The translations under genes were made by a program, and so were the position numbers. The notes under the pieces were generated by a model. It was not told the origin of the DNA and did no database searches. It worked only from the letters and a program-made list of their open reading frames with translations. From Aldrovandia affinis (Eukaryota > Chordata > Actinopteri > Notacanthiformes > Halosauridae), in NCBI GenBank assembly GCA_029706075.1, contig JAINUG010000115.1, positions 310,001 through 374,000 of the forward strand: DNA of 64,000 nucleotides, in the 5' to 3' direction. Shown here in pieces: positions 21,522 through 33,755 of this stretch (position 1 is the first letter of the stretch; every line of letters begins with the position of its first letter).

Positions 21522-22010
21522 CAGAGGGTGGACCAAATAATGGAAATACCAAACAATATATAAAAATGTATTAACTAATAAGGAGTTAGACCACCCTTCA
21601 GGACAGCTTCAATCCTTCTTTGAATGCTGTTTTACAAGTTATTAACTGTTTTTAGTGGGATATTGGACCATTCTTCAAGAAGGAAAGCCTTCAGTTATTT
21701 GAGAGATGATGGCAGTGGAAATCTCCTCCACACTCTAAGTTCCAGAACTTCCCACAAACATCCAATGATGTTTATATCTGGTGATTGTGGAGGCCATGGA
21801 AGGTGTTTGACTTAATTCTGGTGTTCATGAAACCACTCTTGAATCCTTTTAGCAGTGTTTACACTGGATTTATCATCATGAAATATGAGGACATCTTGAG
21901 GAAACAATGTTGCACCACAGGGTGCACCTGGTCACCTAGAATTGGTTTGTATTCCTTGGACCCAATAATCGGACCCAATGACTCCCACGAGATGGCTTCC
22001 CCATACCATA
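21522..22010 (-). mobile_element. Tc1-like element, family A, truncated copy
   Basis: It starts after TA with CAGAGGGTGGACCAAATAAT, the family A terminus also seen at 12245. It then matches that copy through AGGAGTTAGACCACCCTTCA, GACCATTCTTCAAGAAGGAA and TGGAAGGTGTTTGACTT. On the minus strand it encodes the C-terminal and catalytic part of a transposase in broken frames. Similarity fades after about 22010 and no second terminus is present. Confidence 0.8.
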
Positions 22011-23115
22011 ACACATATCATGTATGTATATATATTGCATGCATGGGTACACACATACGAATCATACCATACCACAAATAGCAAAACCAACACAAAGGCT
22101 CAGGGCTGATAGTGGGACCCACTCAGTTTGTACTTGTATCACTTTATCGTCTAGCTTAGTCTGAAATGTGTTTGTTGCTTGTTCCTTTTTTTGACTCGCA
22201 CAAAAAAAATGAAAAAAATGATGCACATTAAGTCAACAAATTTTTCGACGTTGTTTCGCAGGGCCAGGCTGGCGCGCTGAGTGAGTGTGACACAGCCAAG
22301 GGTAAAAGACGATGAATAATGGAGAAGTGGGAGAGGATCACAGCAGCCCCATGGAGGGGTAGAATAAGGATGAGGTACAGGAGCTGGCACCATGCTGAAG
22401 CTCTCCTGACTTCCACCAATGAGGGACAAAGCCGAAGAAATCTTTGAGGTGGAAAAGGTTTTAAATGTTGAAAAAGGCAATAATAAGATGGTGTGGGAAA
22501 AGTATGTTTTTGTTTTTTACGGTAGGTTTAATAGATATAGTGTAGTATGTAGTATCTCTCTTCTGGGGGGGAGTACTCAGCTGCTTGTAGCTTTGACATT
22601 AAAGTGGAGTGCATTTTTAAAAGAAATGCTTTCAAATAAACCTTGCAATTACCTCTTTGCAACATTGAGGTGGGCAATAAAATCGGTGATTACAGTTAAG
22701 AAATACTGTATAAATAAATCATGATTTTCTTTATTCAAAGGACTGATTGTTGCACATGCATTGCGCCTTAATGCACACACAGCAAAATCACATCACACAC
22801 ATTCATATATAATGTATCCCGTAAGCAAATGTCACTTTAAAATGTATAAACGGTAAGATGAAGGGGTGAGGATTATGGTTAGTTGTGCTAAGGGGCGCAA
22901 TTGTTTCAGTCGTGCAAAGAAGGTGCCTATTTATGGATGTTTATTGATGATATTTTGTGTGGCAAAGTTCCATATCCCTTCTAAATGAAATTAACCATCA
23001 GAGAAGGCATTAAAAAGCTCTTTCAACTCAAAATGACACTCAACTTTCACAAGCCTATTTATTCATGTTATACCACAAAGAATTCTACATCAGTTTCTGC
23101 TGAACTGCCATTTAG

Positions 23116-23161
<46 letters not shown>

Positions 23162-26100
23162 GTCCATGTGCTTGCGTGCATGTGTGAAATAGAGGGGAGA
23201 GGGAGAGAAAAGAGAGAGAGAGAGAGATATTTCTCACCGTGGTAGTCTGAAATCATCCTGCAGAACGGCTAATTAAATTCTAATGCAAATCCAGCAGTAT
23301 CTCATGACAGCGAATGATAAAAACCCTATTGTATTTAATGATATGCTTTGTGAACGTGCATGAGCGGAGACGGAATTGAAATGGGGAGGTTTCTGAAAGA
23401 AAAGCGCCCTGACAGGAGAGCACACTGAATACGCCCGCGGAAGTGGGGCATGTGGGGGGTGGTCGGGTCTCGCCGACTCGTAGAAGTAAAGAAGAAAAAT
23501 CAAATCACACTTTCTCCTCAACTTTGTTGAATGTTGCATCACACTCTCACGCCACAGTCTGAATAAAAAGGGGGAAAAAACATATTGGGTTCCACCGTCT
23601 TCCATTTTGTTGATTGATTGAATCCATCATTTTTCTGTCTTTAAAGTGAGGAAAGAAAAGAAATCGAAAGCATGCAAATCAAAGCATCTAGTTTCCGTTT
23701 TTTCCTTTTTCCATATGTTGCTCTCTGGTTTCAGTTGTTTTCTTCCCCTGTCTAACAGAAACGACCACATAACTTTGCCTCTGCCTCTGTGTCTTATTCA
23801 GATGTTCCAAAGCACAACTTATGCCTTCCTCCATGAACTACATTTCCAGAAATGTGAGGAGGTATTTGTGTTTTTTTTCAGTTTTCTGATGTAACAATAC
23901 CATACCTTTCCCTTAACACAGGGGAAGCACCTAGGTCATTGTTCCGTCACAGTTTCAAGGTTTGAGAGGCAGGTGGGGGGGTCGTGCTTGTTTTTGGTGT
24001 TCTTTTTGTTTTGGTGTTTTTGTCACTTTGAGTGAGTTCATGCAAAGTGCGAGGGGCCGAGATTGTGGGCCCAAGGATGACAACGCAGCTTGATTTTGTT
24101 TGATGTCGCTGTCGGCTTTTCCCAGGCAGTAAATAACCCTCAGCACCGCCAGGCAGGCCTTGTCTTACCGTTCCCTCATCGCTCTGTTCATGGCTACACG
24201 TAATGAACTGTGCCGCACGAGAGTGAACCTTGGCACGCCAGGACTAACACGGGGAATTTATTCTCATTACTACCCGCACTTAACAGAACCGTTGCAGTTG
24301 GCGTGGCACAACATTTTCCAAGGTACCTTGGAAACTCACATAACTTGTGGTTTTTGCTCTTTATTGTAGCCAGCAAAGTGCAATGTTTCATATGGGTTCT
24401 GGTAATTTAATAATTGTTGATGTCTTGTGATCATTTCAGGGGATGGACGGTGGTTAAACTGTGACATACAAGTGATGAGATTCTTCAGCATGTGAAAGGT
24501 TGTAGGAAATAGCGTTAATTTCGACAACTGAAATTATGACAAAAATGGTCATCATTGACCTGTTTTTTGATGATAATGATGAAGAGGAGAACGTGATGAA
24601 ATTGCCATAATGGGACGACGACAATGACTAATTAATCTTACATTTTTACTGAAGAAAATATTCCCTGGAAAATCTGGTCACAATGCTGAAAAAGTTTGCC
24701 AAAAAGAGCTTTCGGTAGACAGATATCAGACAGATACAATAGTAAGCATGCATGAAGCTGCAGAACGCTCATGCACGCCTGTCATTGGCTGAAACCCCCA
24801 CATGAAGTTCATGAACTGAATTGTCTATAGCTGTAATTATGTGATTACTCGTTTAGCCATGGCTCACCTCGCTTGCTATCATGAATTTAGTATTCACCAT
24901 CGACTGAAATGTTAGCTATGGTATTTGAAGCCAACTGTAAATGTAATTGCACAGACATGTCCCATGTTGGTTCTAGGAGGGAAAAAAACTAAACAGGTTT
25001 AGCAGCATTTTTGGTCAAATTATGCAATGAATAAAATGAATAGCAGTTAATTCTGGGTTGGAGGAAGATGCTGGTGATGTTACATGCACTTTTACACTAT
25101 TGGGGAAAATCTGAACAGGCACCTGAAGCCTCGCCATCTATGCATCTGTATGAATGAACCATGTTTGTGTCACGCTTTTGTCTGACTATAGCCAGCATGT
25201 GAGACGTCTTATGAGCTAGTATAGCTAAATAAGCTTTGGTGGGAGCTAACGTTTGCTACAGTTTCCATATTTGTAACACTCATTTTGATGCAAAGCAATT
25301 CTACCAAAATGAATGTGTGTATTAAGCCTTCTTAGCTATCAGAAACAAGTGATATCACAATTAAAAATGGAGAAACAATGTAATCAGAGATTTTGTAGCT
25401 GAAATATCAAGCTAACTGGAAGTTAGATTGCCAATTTGATTGGGGCATAACTGCTAGAAGCGGGAGAGGCATGAATTTATGCACCCCAGACAGTGGGTAA
25501 TAATTCAATAAAGTGCTTCGACAAATAAATAAATCATATTAATATTAACAAAAATGTACTTTCAGCAGTGGTGTTTCCAGATCTTTTGCATGTGGTAAAG
25601 CTGCTTATGAAAATACTATTTACTAAACCCATCCACTTCTGCATGTGTAACCAAGTTTTGGTTAGAAAATGAGTTAGGTAATCTGCAAATTCCAAACAGT
25701 CATTTCCTCCCATGGGCTAGGCATTAGGCATCGAATTACTGGAGGGAACTGTGACTAACACATTGAAAATGATATTGCTAATCCATTCCTATGGTCAGTG
25801 CTCAGAAAAAAGCCCACCTGATGACAGACTCTTATGGTATGCATGCTGTCCCCTCTGCAGCCCAGCTGAATTCCGAAGACAGGGATGGCAGGGTGAGTGG
25901 GTGAGTGCGCCCAGGTGGAATTTGAACAAACACGCTGTCAAGGACAATTACGTCTCCCGGTCCAGGGTGTGTGAAGGCCTCTGGATATTTCTGCCACAGT
26001 CCCGTAGCCAGGGTCTCTGATGAACGGCGCGGGAACGTGCTCTCGCTTGAGTACCGCCAGCCCTCGTTTGGAAAGCTGTTAGCTCAGGAGGGCTTGCGAT

Positions 26101-28036
26101 TCAGATTGATTGGACCTGAGTTGAGGGGAAGAAAAGACTGTGTGACCGAGGGGGGATTTTGGGGTGTCGACTAAAAGTTTCAGGTCACCTCCACGAATAG
26201 CGATGTCTTCAAGGCCTTGGTAATGCTCGCATGTTTGGACATCACTCTTTATGCAGCTTGCTTTCCTGGATGATATTTATCAGGCTAATTGAATCGCCAG
26301 ATGCCATCGTTTCAACTGAAGGTCATGAACATTTTATGAAACATACTGGGGGTTTTTTTTCTCTCTCTCTCTCTGTCTATAAATATAAAATAGACAGAGT
26401 ACACAGCACATTTGTGATAGTAAATGCAAACCAAAGGAAACCTTATATCATTGTAAACAATAGCCCATTGGTTAGAACCCTAGACACATTTCAGCATATA
26501 TGAAGGAAGTAGTATCAGTTGTGCCCCTGGATGAGGCCACATGATCATATTGCTGGTGGTGATGGTTGCCAGCAAGGGGGGCTGTTTGGCAAATACTTAT
26601 CGGAGAATGACGGGTGTGGGCTTAGCAAAGATTCAGCAACCTCGCAAGGATAAGAAACTTTATTTTGTGAAACATACTCACATATTTCGTAGACCCAGGA
26701 GAATCACATCTTTGCTTTTGTTGGAGATACAAAGCTTATAGTAAACATTGGAACTGTCTCGGTTTGGCTTGCTCTTGTGAGAAAACAGGGACACTACTGT
26801 TGTACATTAGACCCTTACAGTGATCAGGAAGCCCACATTATCAAAAATCTGTCATATTTTGGGAATTCTAGACTTCACCAAAGGTAAGAGGCAACTATTC
26901 TCCTAGAGTACCCTGCCATGAACCGGGACAGGATTTTATTTGCGACATCGCAGTTGGCATGACTTTCCATGCATGGTTTAAAAGACAAGATTCTACCAGA
27001 TCTGTGCATATAACACATGTCCATATTTTTGGTACTTTTCACCATGATATTTAAAGGACAACGTGCTAGGTGATGTAGACAGTCCGCCGGCAGGCCGGTG
27101 ACAGTTAGGGGTTAAATTGTGATGCACTGCAAACTATTTAAAAGATACATTTTTTACCAGTGATATATTTTCTAATTAGCTTTTCATTACCGCTGGGACA
27201 TTTCCAGTGATGGTGGATGAGATAGTGATACAAATCTAGGGCCAAAATGTTTTCCGCCAAGTTACATAAAAGCAATCACCCACAGGAGGAGGGATTAGAT
27301 CCTGAAAACTATCTGCAGTGCAAACAAGATGAGCAGCAGGAATTTCTGTTCCTCTCAGAATAAGAAAAGTTGCCCTCTGCTGCCTTCCTATTATTACCAT
27401 ATTAATAATGATTAATCAAATCCCAACCACCCATCCCTCAGTGACCGAGCAAAAAGCACAGAGGGGTTTGTATTTCGCTCCACAGTTCCTTCCCTCTCTG
27501 TCAATTGTGTCCGATAGCACCCTCCCCACCCCCGACCTCCCAGACTCTTCAGCACAGCAGGTACAACCCTCCTCCCCCCATCAAATCTAAGATGGCGGAG
27601 CCTTTTCTTTCCACCTCCCCCAAATCTAAGGGTTCCAGGCTGCTGCCTCGATACAGGCGACAGCCGGTCCCTTTTTTGTGAGCGGGGAGAGAGAAAAGGG
27701 AGATCAGGAAAGCGTGTCTTCGCCCGTCTCCGCCAAGGCCCGTGGGCAGCTGCGGCAGGCAGATTACGGGGATCCTCTCTCCGCCGTATTGTTCTAAATA
27801 AAGAAGATTCCGCCCGTCCCCCTGTGCTGAGATGAAAGACTTTTGGAAGTCAGGTTCTGACCGCCCGCCCCCTCCCCGTTTTAATCGATTCTGGAGCATG
27901 GGCGTGGCAGCACAGCAGCCGTCCCAATGCCTGGGTCAATACCTGGCAAATCCAATGATAACTTTGCTTATTACTACATATTACTCATTTATAATTACTT
28001 AACAGAGTATTTGTAAATAATTAAGCATATATAATA

Positions 28037-28043
<7 letters not shown>
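22011..28043. other. Unique-looking intergenic DNA, no gene recognised
   Basis: No protein domain, RNA gene or repeat family recognised apart from the (TG)n run at 23120. Open frames here are short and scattered. Patches with more CpG and balanced composition (about 23330-23560, 25850-26200 and 27580-27930) are candidates for conserved non-coding elements on texture alone. Confidence 0.35.
23120..23160. repeat. (TG)n microsatellite
   Basis: A TG dinucleotide run of about 40 bp with a trailing interrupted TG/CG stretch, followed by a GA-rich segment at 23190-23228. Confidence 0.95.

Positions 28044-28069
<26 letters not shown>
28044..28069. repeat. (AT)n microsatellite
   Basis: A pure AT run of about 26 bp inside a broader AT-rich region. 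Confidence 0.95.
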
Positions 28070-29639
28070 ACAATGGAAAATGTATATATGTTGAAATGTG
28101 TTTCACCTTTGAGCAATATGTTAATACGTGTGAAATGTACACCATAGATCAGAGAACAAATGATTTGCCCTTTCACCTAAGTGATGTCATGCACATATGA
28201 ATGTTTAGATGATAAGTGTGAGATTATGATATATTTTGCAATGCATACACCTGATATACTGCATGTCCTCTAACATATGTGTTTATAATATAGACTATTG
28301 CATTTTGTATTGCACACACTATGTATTGACAATATTATTTTTCCATAATGGTATAGTTATGTTATATTGTGATAATGCTATGTATTTTTAAATTACTTTG
28401 CAAACAATAGAAAGAAGGTTGGAGAATTAAATCCACTGAAAATCATTCAGCCATGGCAGGACATTAAGACAGTATTTATTTTACTAATGACATGAACAAT
28501 GGTTTGACAAAAAATGTGAATACATTATGATAACATGGTACTGTCTCAAGTTTCAAAGCAATACCTATAACAATGTTTTCACATTTTAGGTTGGTTGAAT
28601 TTGCCCCATGGCTGGATTACATTGTCATAACCATGCGGAAGAAAATTACATTATTCATTCAATTAAAGTACTCAAATAAACTCAAATAAAACATGTAAAA
28701 AGCAAGAATCCTAAGTAAAAATATATATTCGATTGGATGTAGAAAAGATCCCACCAACAGCATTGCTCCAAACAATGCAGTAGTCTATCCTACTTTCAGT
28801 GCATACCTTGAGTGTAAGCGGAAGACACCGTGAAAAGGCTTGTTATCACCGTTGTGCTTATGTACCAGTGCAAAACCAACAGAAACCATTTTCTTCCCAA
28901 ACAATCTCCCTCTAATAGAACAAGAAGAGGATACTAAATTTTTGATGAAAAATAAAGGTGCGTGTTGGGTGAGTACAGTACGGGCTTGATCGAAACAATA
29001 AAACAATCTATTGAGGAGAAATAGAACATCGTACGTGATTGTTTCCCCAAGTCCATCTCCGTGTAGTTTCAGATTCCCGTCATTTATCCAGCGGAATCAA
29101 ATAAATACAATCCACACCTGGATCTTACCTTTTTGACACCGTTATTTTGAAATCAATCGAGACAAGACCAAATAAAAACACAACACGTAATCATTGGCCG
29201 CTTTTTATTTTGATAGATATTCAACAGATGACACATATTGCGTCTTTTTTTTTTTTTTTTTTTTTTTAGAAAGCTACGAGCACATGACGTAATGACGTGA
29301 AGCGAGATCACGGGCTGGTTTTGCAAGCGGTTACAGTTCTGCATCAGGAGGAGGTGGTAAGACATACACAGTCTAATAATGTGCCAAAGATGAAATGGAG
29401 GAACTTATCTCTTTTTTCCCCCAATTCAGCAGAAAATGTAATTGAAATCATTCCAAACATACGGTATTAGAATCCTCTAATTATTGGCACATTCTTGTTC
29501 CGTCAGATAAGAAAGAGAATAAAAAGGGGGCCGGGAACATTTCGGGATTAATAAAGGATTTAACGGGAAAATAATAATAACTTCCAGCGATTCCCCCGCA
29601 GCGGTGAAAGGGTTGCCGTGGCGCCCGCGCTCTTTCCCC
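28070..29639. other. AT-rich intergenic DNA with a T23 tract at 29245-29267
   Basis: No gene recognised. The T tract at 29245-29267 does not have an adjoining retroposed body that I can see. Confidence 0.35.
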
Positions 29640-30330
29640 AAGGTTCCTCTGTGTGATCTACGCCGGAGGGAGGCTAGCGCGTTCCCCCCGCAACCACTTA
29701 GCTATCACTTTAATGATGAACCCGTGACAAAAGCCATCGTGGGGCCAGCCTCCCACTGAATTATGACTGCGTTTTATAACGGATTGGGACCCGGGACACG
29801 GGCGATAATTCCAGGGCGGGGGGAAAGCGGTTCGACTCTGTCTCCCGCCGCCCCTGGCCAGAGGACGGCTAATCCAATGTGTGTCCCTGAGTTATGAGGC
29901 TCCCAAAACGTGAAAATGTATATCTACCGACAAAGGAGAGAAATACCATCTATTCTCTTCTTTTTTTCCCCTCCCCAGCAAGGTTGCTCTAATGGATTCC
30001 CTCTTTGGCTCTGTGGAGTGCCCGTATTTGTAATGATACTATTAGAACAGTCTTCTCTCCTCCCGGGCCCAGAGAGTATTGCAGCGTTGTCAGATATTTT
30101 ACTCTCTACACACCGATAGGAACGATGGGGCCTGGTCGTTTGGCGCTGGAAGGTTCACACCAAGTTTATATATATAAAAAACCCGTCCTGATTGGATTAA
30201 ACCCTTATTTCTTTTTTCGCCGCTTTTGCCCACCTTTACTTCGCTTCAACTGAAATGCGAGCGAGGCGATCCCGGAGTTCTAGCAGCACGCCAGCCGGAA
30301 TGCTCGCCCGACTACCGCTATTCATTATCA
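29520..30330. other. Candidate conserved non-coding block
   Basis: Dense, balanced-composition sequence with CpGs and TAAT/ATTA cores and no recognisable coding frame. It includes the 97-bp segment at 29640-29736 that recurs at 33661. The candidacy rests on texture and the duplication only; there is no alignment behind it. Confidence 0.3.
29640..29736 (+). repeat. Non-coding duplicate, copy A
   Basis: This 97-bp segment matches 33661-33755 at roughly 85 percent by eye. It includes the blocks GTGATCTACGCC, CCACTTAGC and an exact 22-base run containing CACTTTAATGATGAACCC. Both copies are in the same orientation, about 4 kb apart. I see no TIRs, tail or flanking duplication and no coding frame common to both. 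Confidence 0.85.
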
Positions 30331-30359
30331 GGAGTGCTGCCTTTTTTTTTTTTTTTTTA

Positions 30360-32959
30360 CTTATGTATATATTTCTTTCCACACTCTGTTGAGTTTATAA
30401 ATGATTCCCCCTTGCAAAAATGTGAAAAAAAATTGGACCACAAGGTTTTTTTCTCTAGAGTAAATCAACAACCTTTTAATGAGATTTCATCTGGAGCAAT
30501 CCCCCAGCCCCCTCACCACCCCCCACTGTCTCCCTACGAAGCAGAGCGGCGCAGAAATGAGCTGGCAATCCCGCACAATGAAAACCAAGGCAGTATTAAT
30601 CAGCTTTTTATTTCCTCCCCAGTCCGTTTAGAAGTGCTTTGTCAAAACAGACACTTCATTAGGACCAAAACTTAAAAACCCGGCCGTGTGTTTGTCAGGA
30701 CAGTTGTTAACGATTTCCCGTCAAAGTCATTTCGCCCCCTTTTTTAACATAACAATATTTATATATTTATACACACTGATGTGTATTACTGACGCTCTGC
30801 CCGGGAGTTCATTATACCCTGGTCTTAGGTTCGTGACAGAGAGAGGACATGGAGAGAGAGGGAGAGTGAGAGAGAGACAGAGAGAGAGTAAGAATGAGAA
30901 TGGGGTTGGAAAACAGCAGATGCAGATTTTTTTTTTTTTAAAGTTTTGTAATGCCGAGAGTGAAGCTCAGATTCTAAAGTGCCAGCTGGTCTGAATCCAA
31001 AATCCAGAGTTTACACCCAGAAACAAGGTTATTGTAAATCCCACTCACACACTTTACACACCCACTCACAGAAAGAAAAAAAACATTCAGCTAAATGGGA
31101 ATGGGCCCCTGAAACAACGCTGCAAATAGCATCCTCCTCTCACGGATGCACGCACGCACAGGAAATCAGAGCCTAAAACAAAACCACAAAATCAGGGACT
31201 TGCACAAACATGCACACAAACAAAATCAGAAAAAGTCAATACGCCCAGGAAAACACACATACACGCACGTGCAGCGATGAACACACGCGCACACAAACAC
31301 ACATACGCGTGTGGTGTTTATGGTTATCAGGGACAAAGAAGGTGGTGTCACACGGGGAAAAAAAGAGTCGAAAGTTGCGAAAAACCCTTGTCCCTCAAAC
31401 TTCCTCCTGCGCCCGGGCAAACTTCACTGTAAATGTAAGCCGCCTCGCTAATCCCTGTCATCTCACGTAGTCCCCTCCCCCCCCCCTCCCGCTCCCCCTC
31501 CGCTCGCCTTCTGCCACGGCAAGCAGGCTCACAAAGCAAGCAAAAGCACAGGGGAACACGGGGGGGAAGAAAAAGCAATGAAGACGGAGAGAAAGCTGGC
31601 AGCTTGGCCATGCTCATCTCGGCAGAGCTATCTGCGAGAGAGAGAGAGAGAGAGAGGGCCCGCAGCTCTCCTGCAGCGTCTGGGTGCAGTGCCATTGATT
31701 TAGGTCTGTCCTAATCATCTCTCGCCTACATTGTGTGCAAAAAATCAACTCTGGGCCTAGGGGGAAAGGGAGCCCTTTTCAACCACCACACAACAGCAGG
31801 GTTTCATTAGCGGTTACATGACCGACAGGTACCTTTTTTTCCCCCCCTTTTTTTAAATATTCAGCGTTTACCTGAACTAGTCTCAGGTTGGTATGAAATC
31901 AAATCAGAGGTAGTACGAGTTTGGCTTGAATTTTTGCTTTTAAATTGTTAAGTGGCAGATCCTTTTTTAAAAGATTTTGGGAATGGTTTGACATTCCTAA
32001 TACAAAATGTATCCGTTCACTACAGCAGGAAAATCCTCAAAAGCCGGGTTCTGGGTTAGGTATGTAAAAGTGTATTCTTTCACCAAATCATTCGATTTTC
32101 TGGGAAAGACTGACAAAATATTTGCAGGGTGTTTCGGCCCTGAAAAACCACCACAGAGCATATAATAATATATGGGGATATTTACTAAACATGTCTAATC
32201 GTATTTTAGAGTATTAGCCCCTTTCACACTCTTTGTCACCCAGGACTGATTTTAGAAAAGTATACAGCTGTACCCTGTTTAACACGTCCCCATTTAGCAC
32301 TGATGTACTATAATATTGTTTCACCCATGTGAATCGTTGCTCATCTTTTGTTAAAAAGTTAAGAAAATCCATTTTGAGAGTCAAAAGATATCATTCTTAA
32401 CACTTGCACATCACTGACTGCTACTGCTGGCTGCTACTGCTGCTTATGTATGTGCTCAATTTTGTTGCTTTTGTTCGGTCAATTCTTCTCAGTGCCTAAA
32501 ACAGCAAATAACAATTTAAAGTACATCCTGTATACATTGGATACTATAACCTTAGTCTTGTTATGTGAGATTTCCATGGACAATGGTATTGTCAGTTGTT
32601 TTGATACAGATATCCTTTGGGTGAAAACAAATTAATTAAACTCCGCAATTAAACCGGGCACAAAATATTACTAGCTAGCTAAATACTATAATATTTTGTT
32701 GCTACTGAGCCATTTTATTTAATTTATTTCAGTTTACACGTCAATGTTCCGGAGGTAGCCTGAAGGCCAGACAATCTCAATTAAGTTCCAATTACATTTG
32801 TTTTGAAGGAATCAGGATAGAGATTTTAATCTAATGTGTATGAAGCAAACTAAATGTGTGGAATGTGTCATTGAAAACTCTCACTTCAGCTCTGATCAGA
32901 TCAACTCTGCCTTAGTCAGGCTCACCTCTACTTTGTGCTGGTCCTGTGGCAAAATTTCT
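30360..32959. other. Intergenic with GA-rich and CA-rich simple sequence, no gene recognised
   Basis: The stretch holds a T17 tract at 30342-30358 just upstream, a GA-rich block (30837-30890), interrupted CA/CG repeats (31140-31310) and a (GA)n run (31635-31657). The patch 31430-31760 is GC-rich and could be regulatory. Open frames through the simple repeats are artefacts. Confidence 0.4.
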
Positions 32960-33162
32960 GAAGCGGCGCCTCAGAGAGAGTTTTCCACCACCATCAACAA
33001 AACACCAAATGATGGAATATCTCATGTAAGAAGTGTGTTGCATCCCTCCAATAGAGTTCCAGACACTATTCCAAGGTGCATTGAAACTGTTTTGGTGGCT
33101 TGTGGTGGCCCAACGCCGTATTAAGTCATGGTTGGTGTATCTTTTATTTTGGCAGTTACCTG
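32960..33162 (+). mobile_element. Tc1-like 3' end fragment, family B
   Basis: The plus-strand translation gives SFPPPSTKHQMMEFL and later CIETVLVACGGPTPY, the conserved C-terminus of Tc1 transposases. It is followed by the inverted terminus, which reads CAGGTAACTGCCAAAATAAA on the opposite strand. The rest of the element is absent. Confidence 0.8.
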
Positions 33163-33660
33163 TTTGTTGGTTAAATAAAGGCAATTCATTATTTGATGAG
33201 GGATAAATCTCTATTAGCTCATAAATGGCTTCAAAAAACCTCACCCTTTCATCAATAACTTCGCCCATGTCCCGTTGGTCAGTTTGAATGTTCAGGTTGT
33301 GTGTGGCTTCAAAAACAACAAGCGATGTATACCAGAGTACGCAGGATCATCGGTTTATTTAAACAAAAGACATAGTGTCATAATGCACTTTCAATCTGAA
33401 GACTGTGCCCTCCACAGCAAAACAGCGACTGTCGGTTCAAAGCAATTAGTTATCAATAGCGCATGGTAACTCCGCATAGTGGAGTCCATAAAGCCTCGCT
33501 CTCCCATCCCAAGGGCACGGGGTGGCAGTACCATCATTAGGACCTTTGTATGTGCTGCAAACCACTCTCCTACTACTGCTACATTATGTAAATCCGGAGC
33601 AGGCAAATTTGTCCCAGCAGCAGTTAAAAACAGTCGCCACGGCTCCATTCATTCATTCTT
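33163..33660. other. Intergenic, no gene recognised
   Basis: Overlapping open frames on both strands (33275-33469, 33391-33648 and 33479-33676) show no family resemblance I can name. The sequence lies between a Tc1 fragment and the second duplicate copy. Confidence 0.35.
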
Positions 33661-33755
33661 AAGGTTCCCTGAGTGATCTACGCCAGAGGGAAGCTAGTGC
33701 TTTTCACCGCAGCCACTTAGCCATCACTTTAATGATGAACCCGTAACAAAAGCCA
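33661..33755 (+). repeat. Non-coding duplicate, copy B
   Basis: The partner of 29640-29736, 95 bp long, same orientation. It has fewer CpGs than copy A: several CG positions in A are CA or TG here, as expected from methylation decay, which suggests B is the less constrained copy. Confidence 0.85.

Noticed and set aside
30837..30900. Charged protein from the frame at 30686-30994
   Set aside because: Translation of a GA-rich simple repeat, not a gene.
31140..31310. CRISPR-like or satellite array suggested by repeated CACACGCAC words
   Set aside because: It is an interrupted CA/CG simple repeat without fixed repeat-spacer structure, and the DNA is eukaryotic.
12912..33260. Antisense open frame at 32912-33268 read as a possible gene
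   Set aside because: It is the reverse strand of a Tc1 fragment plus its flank.
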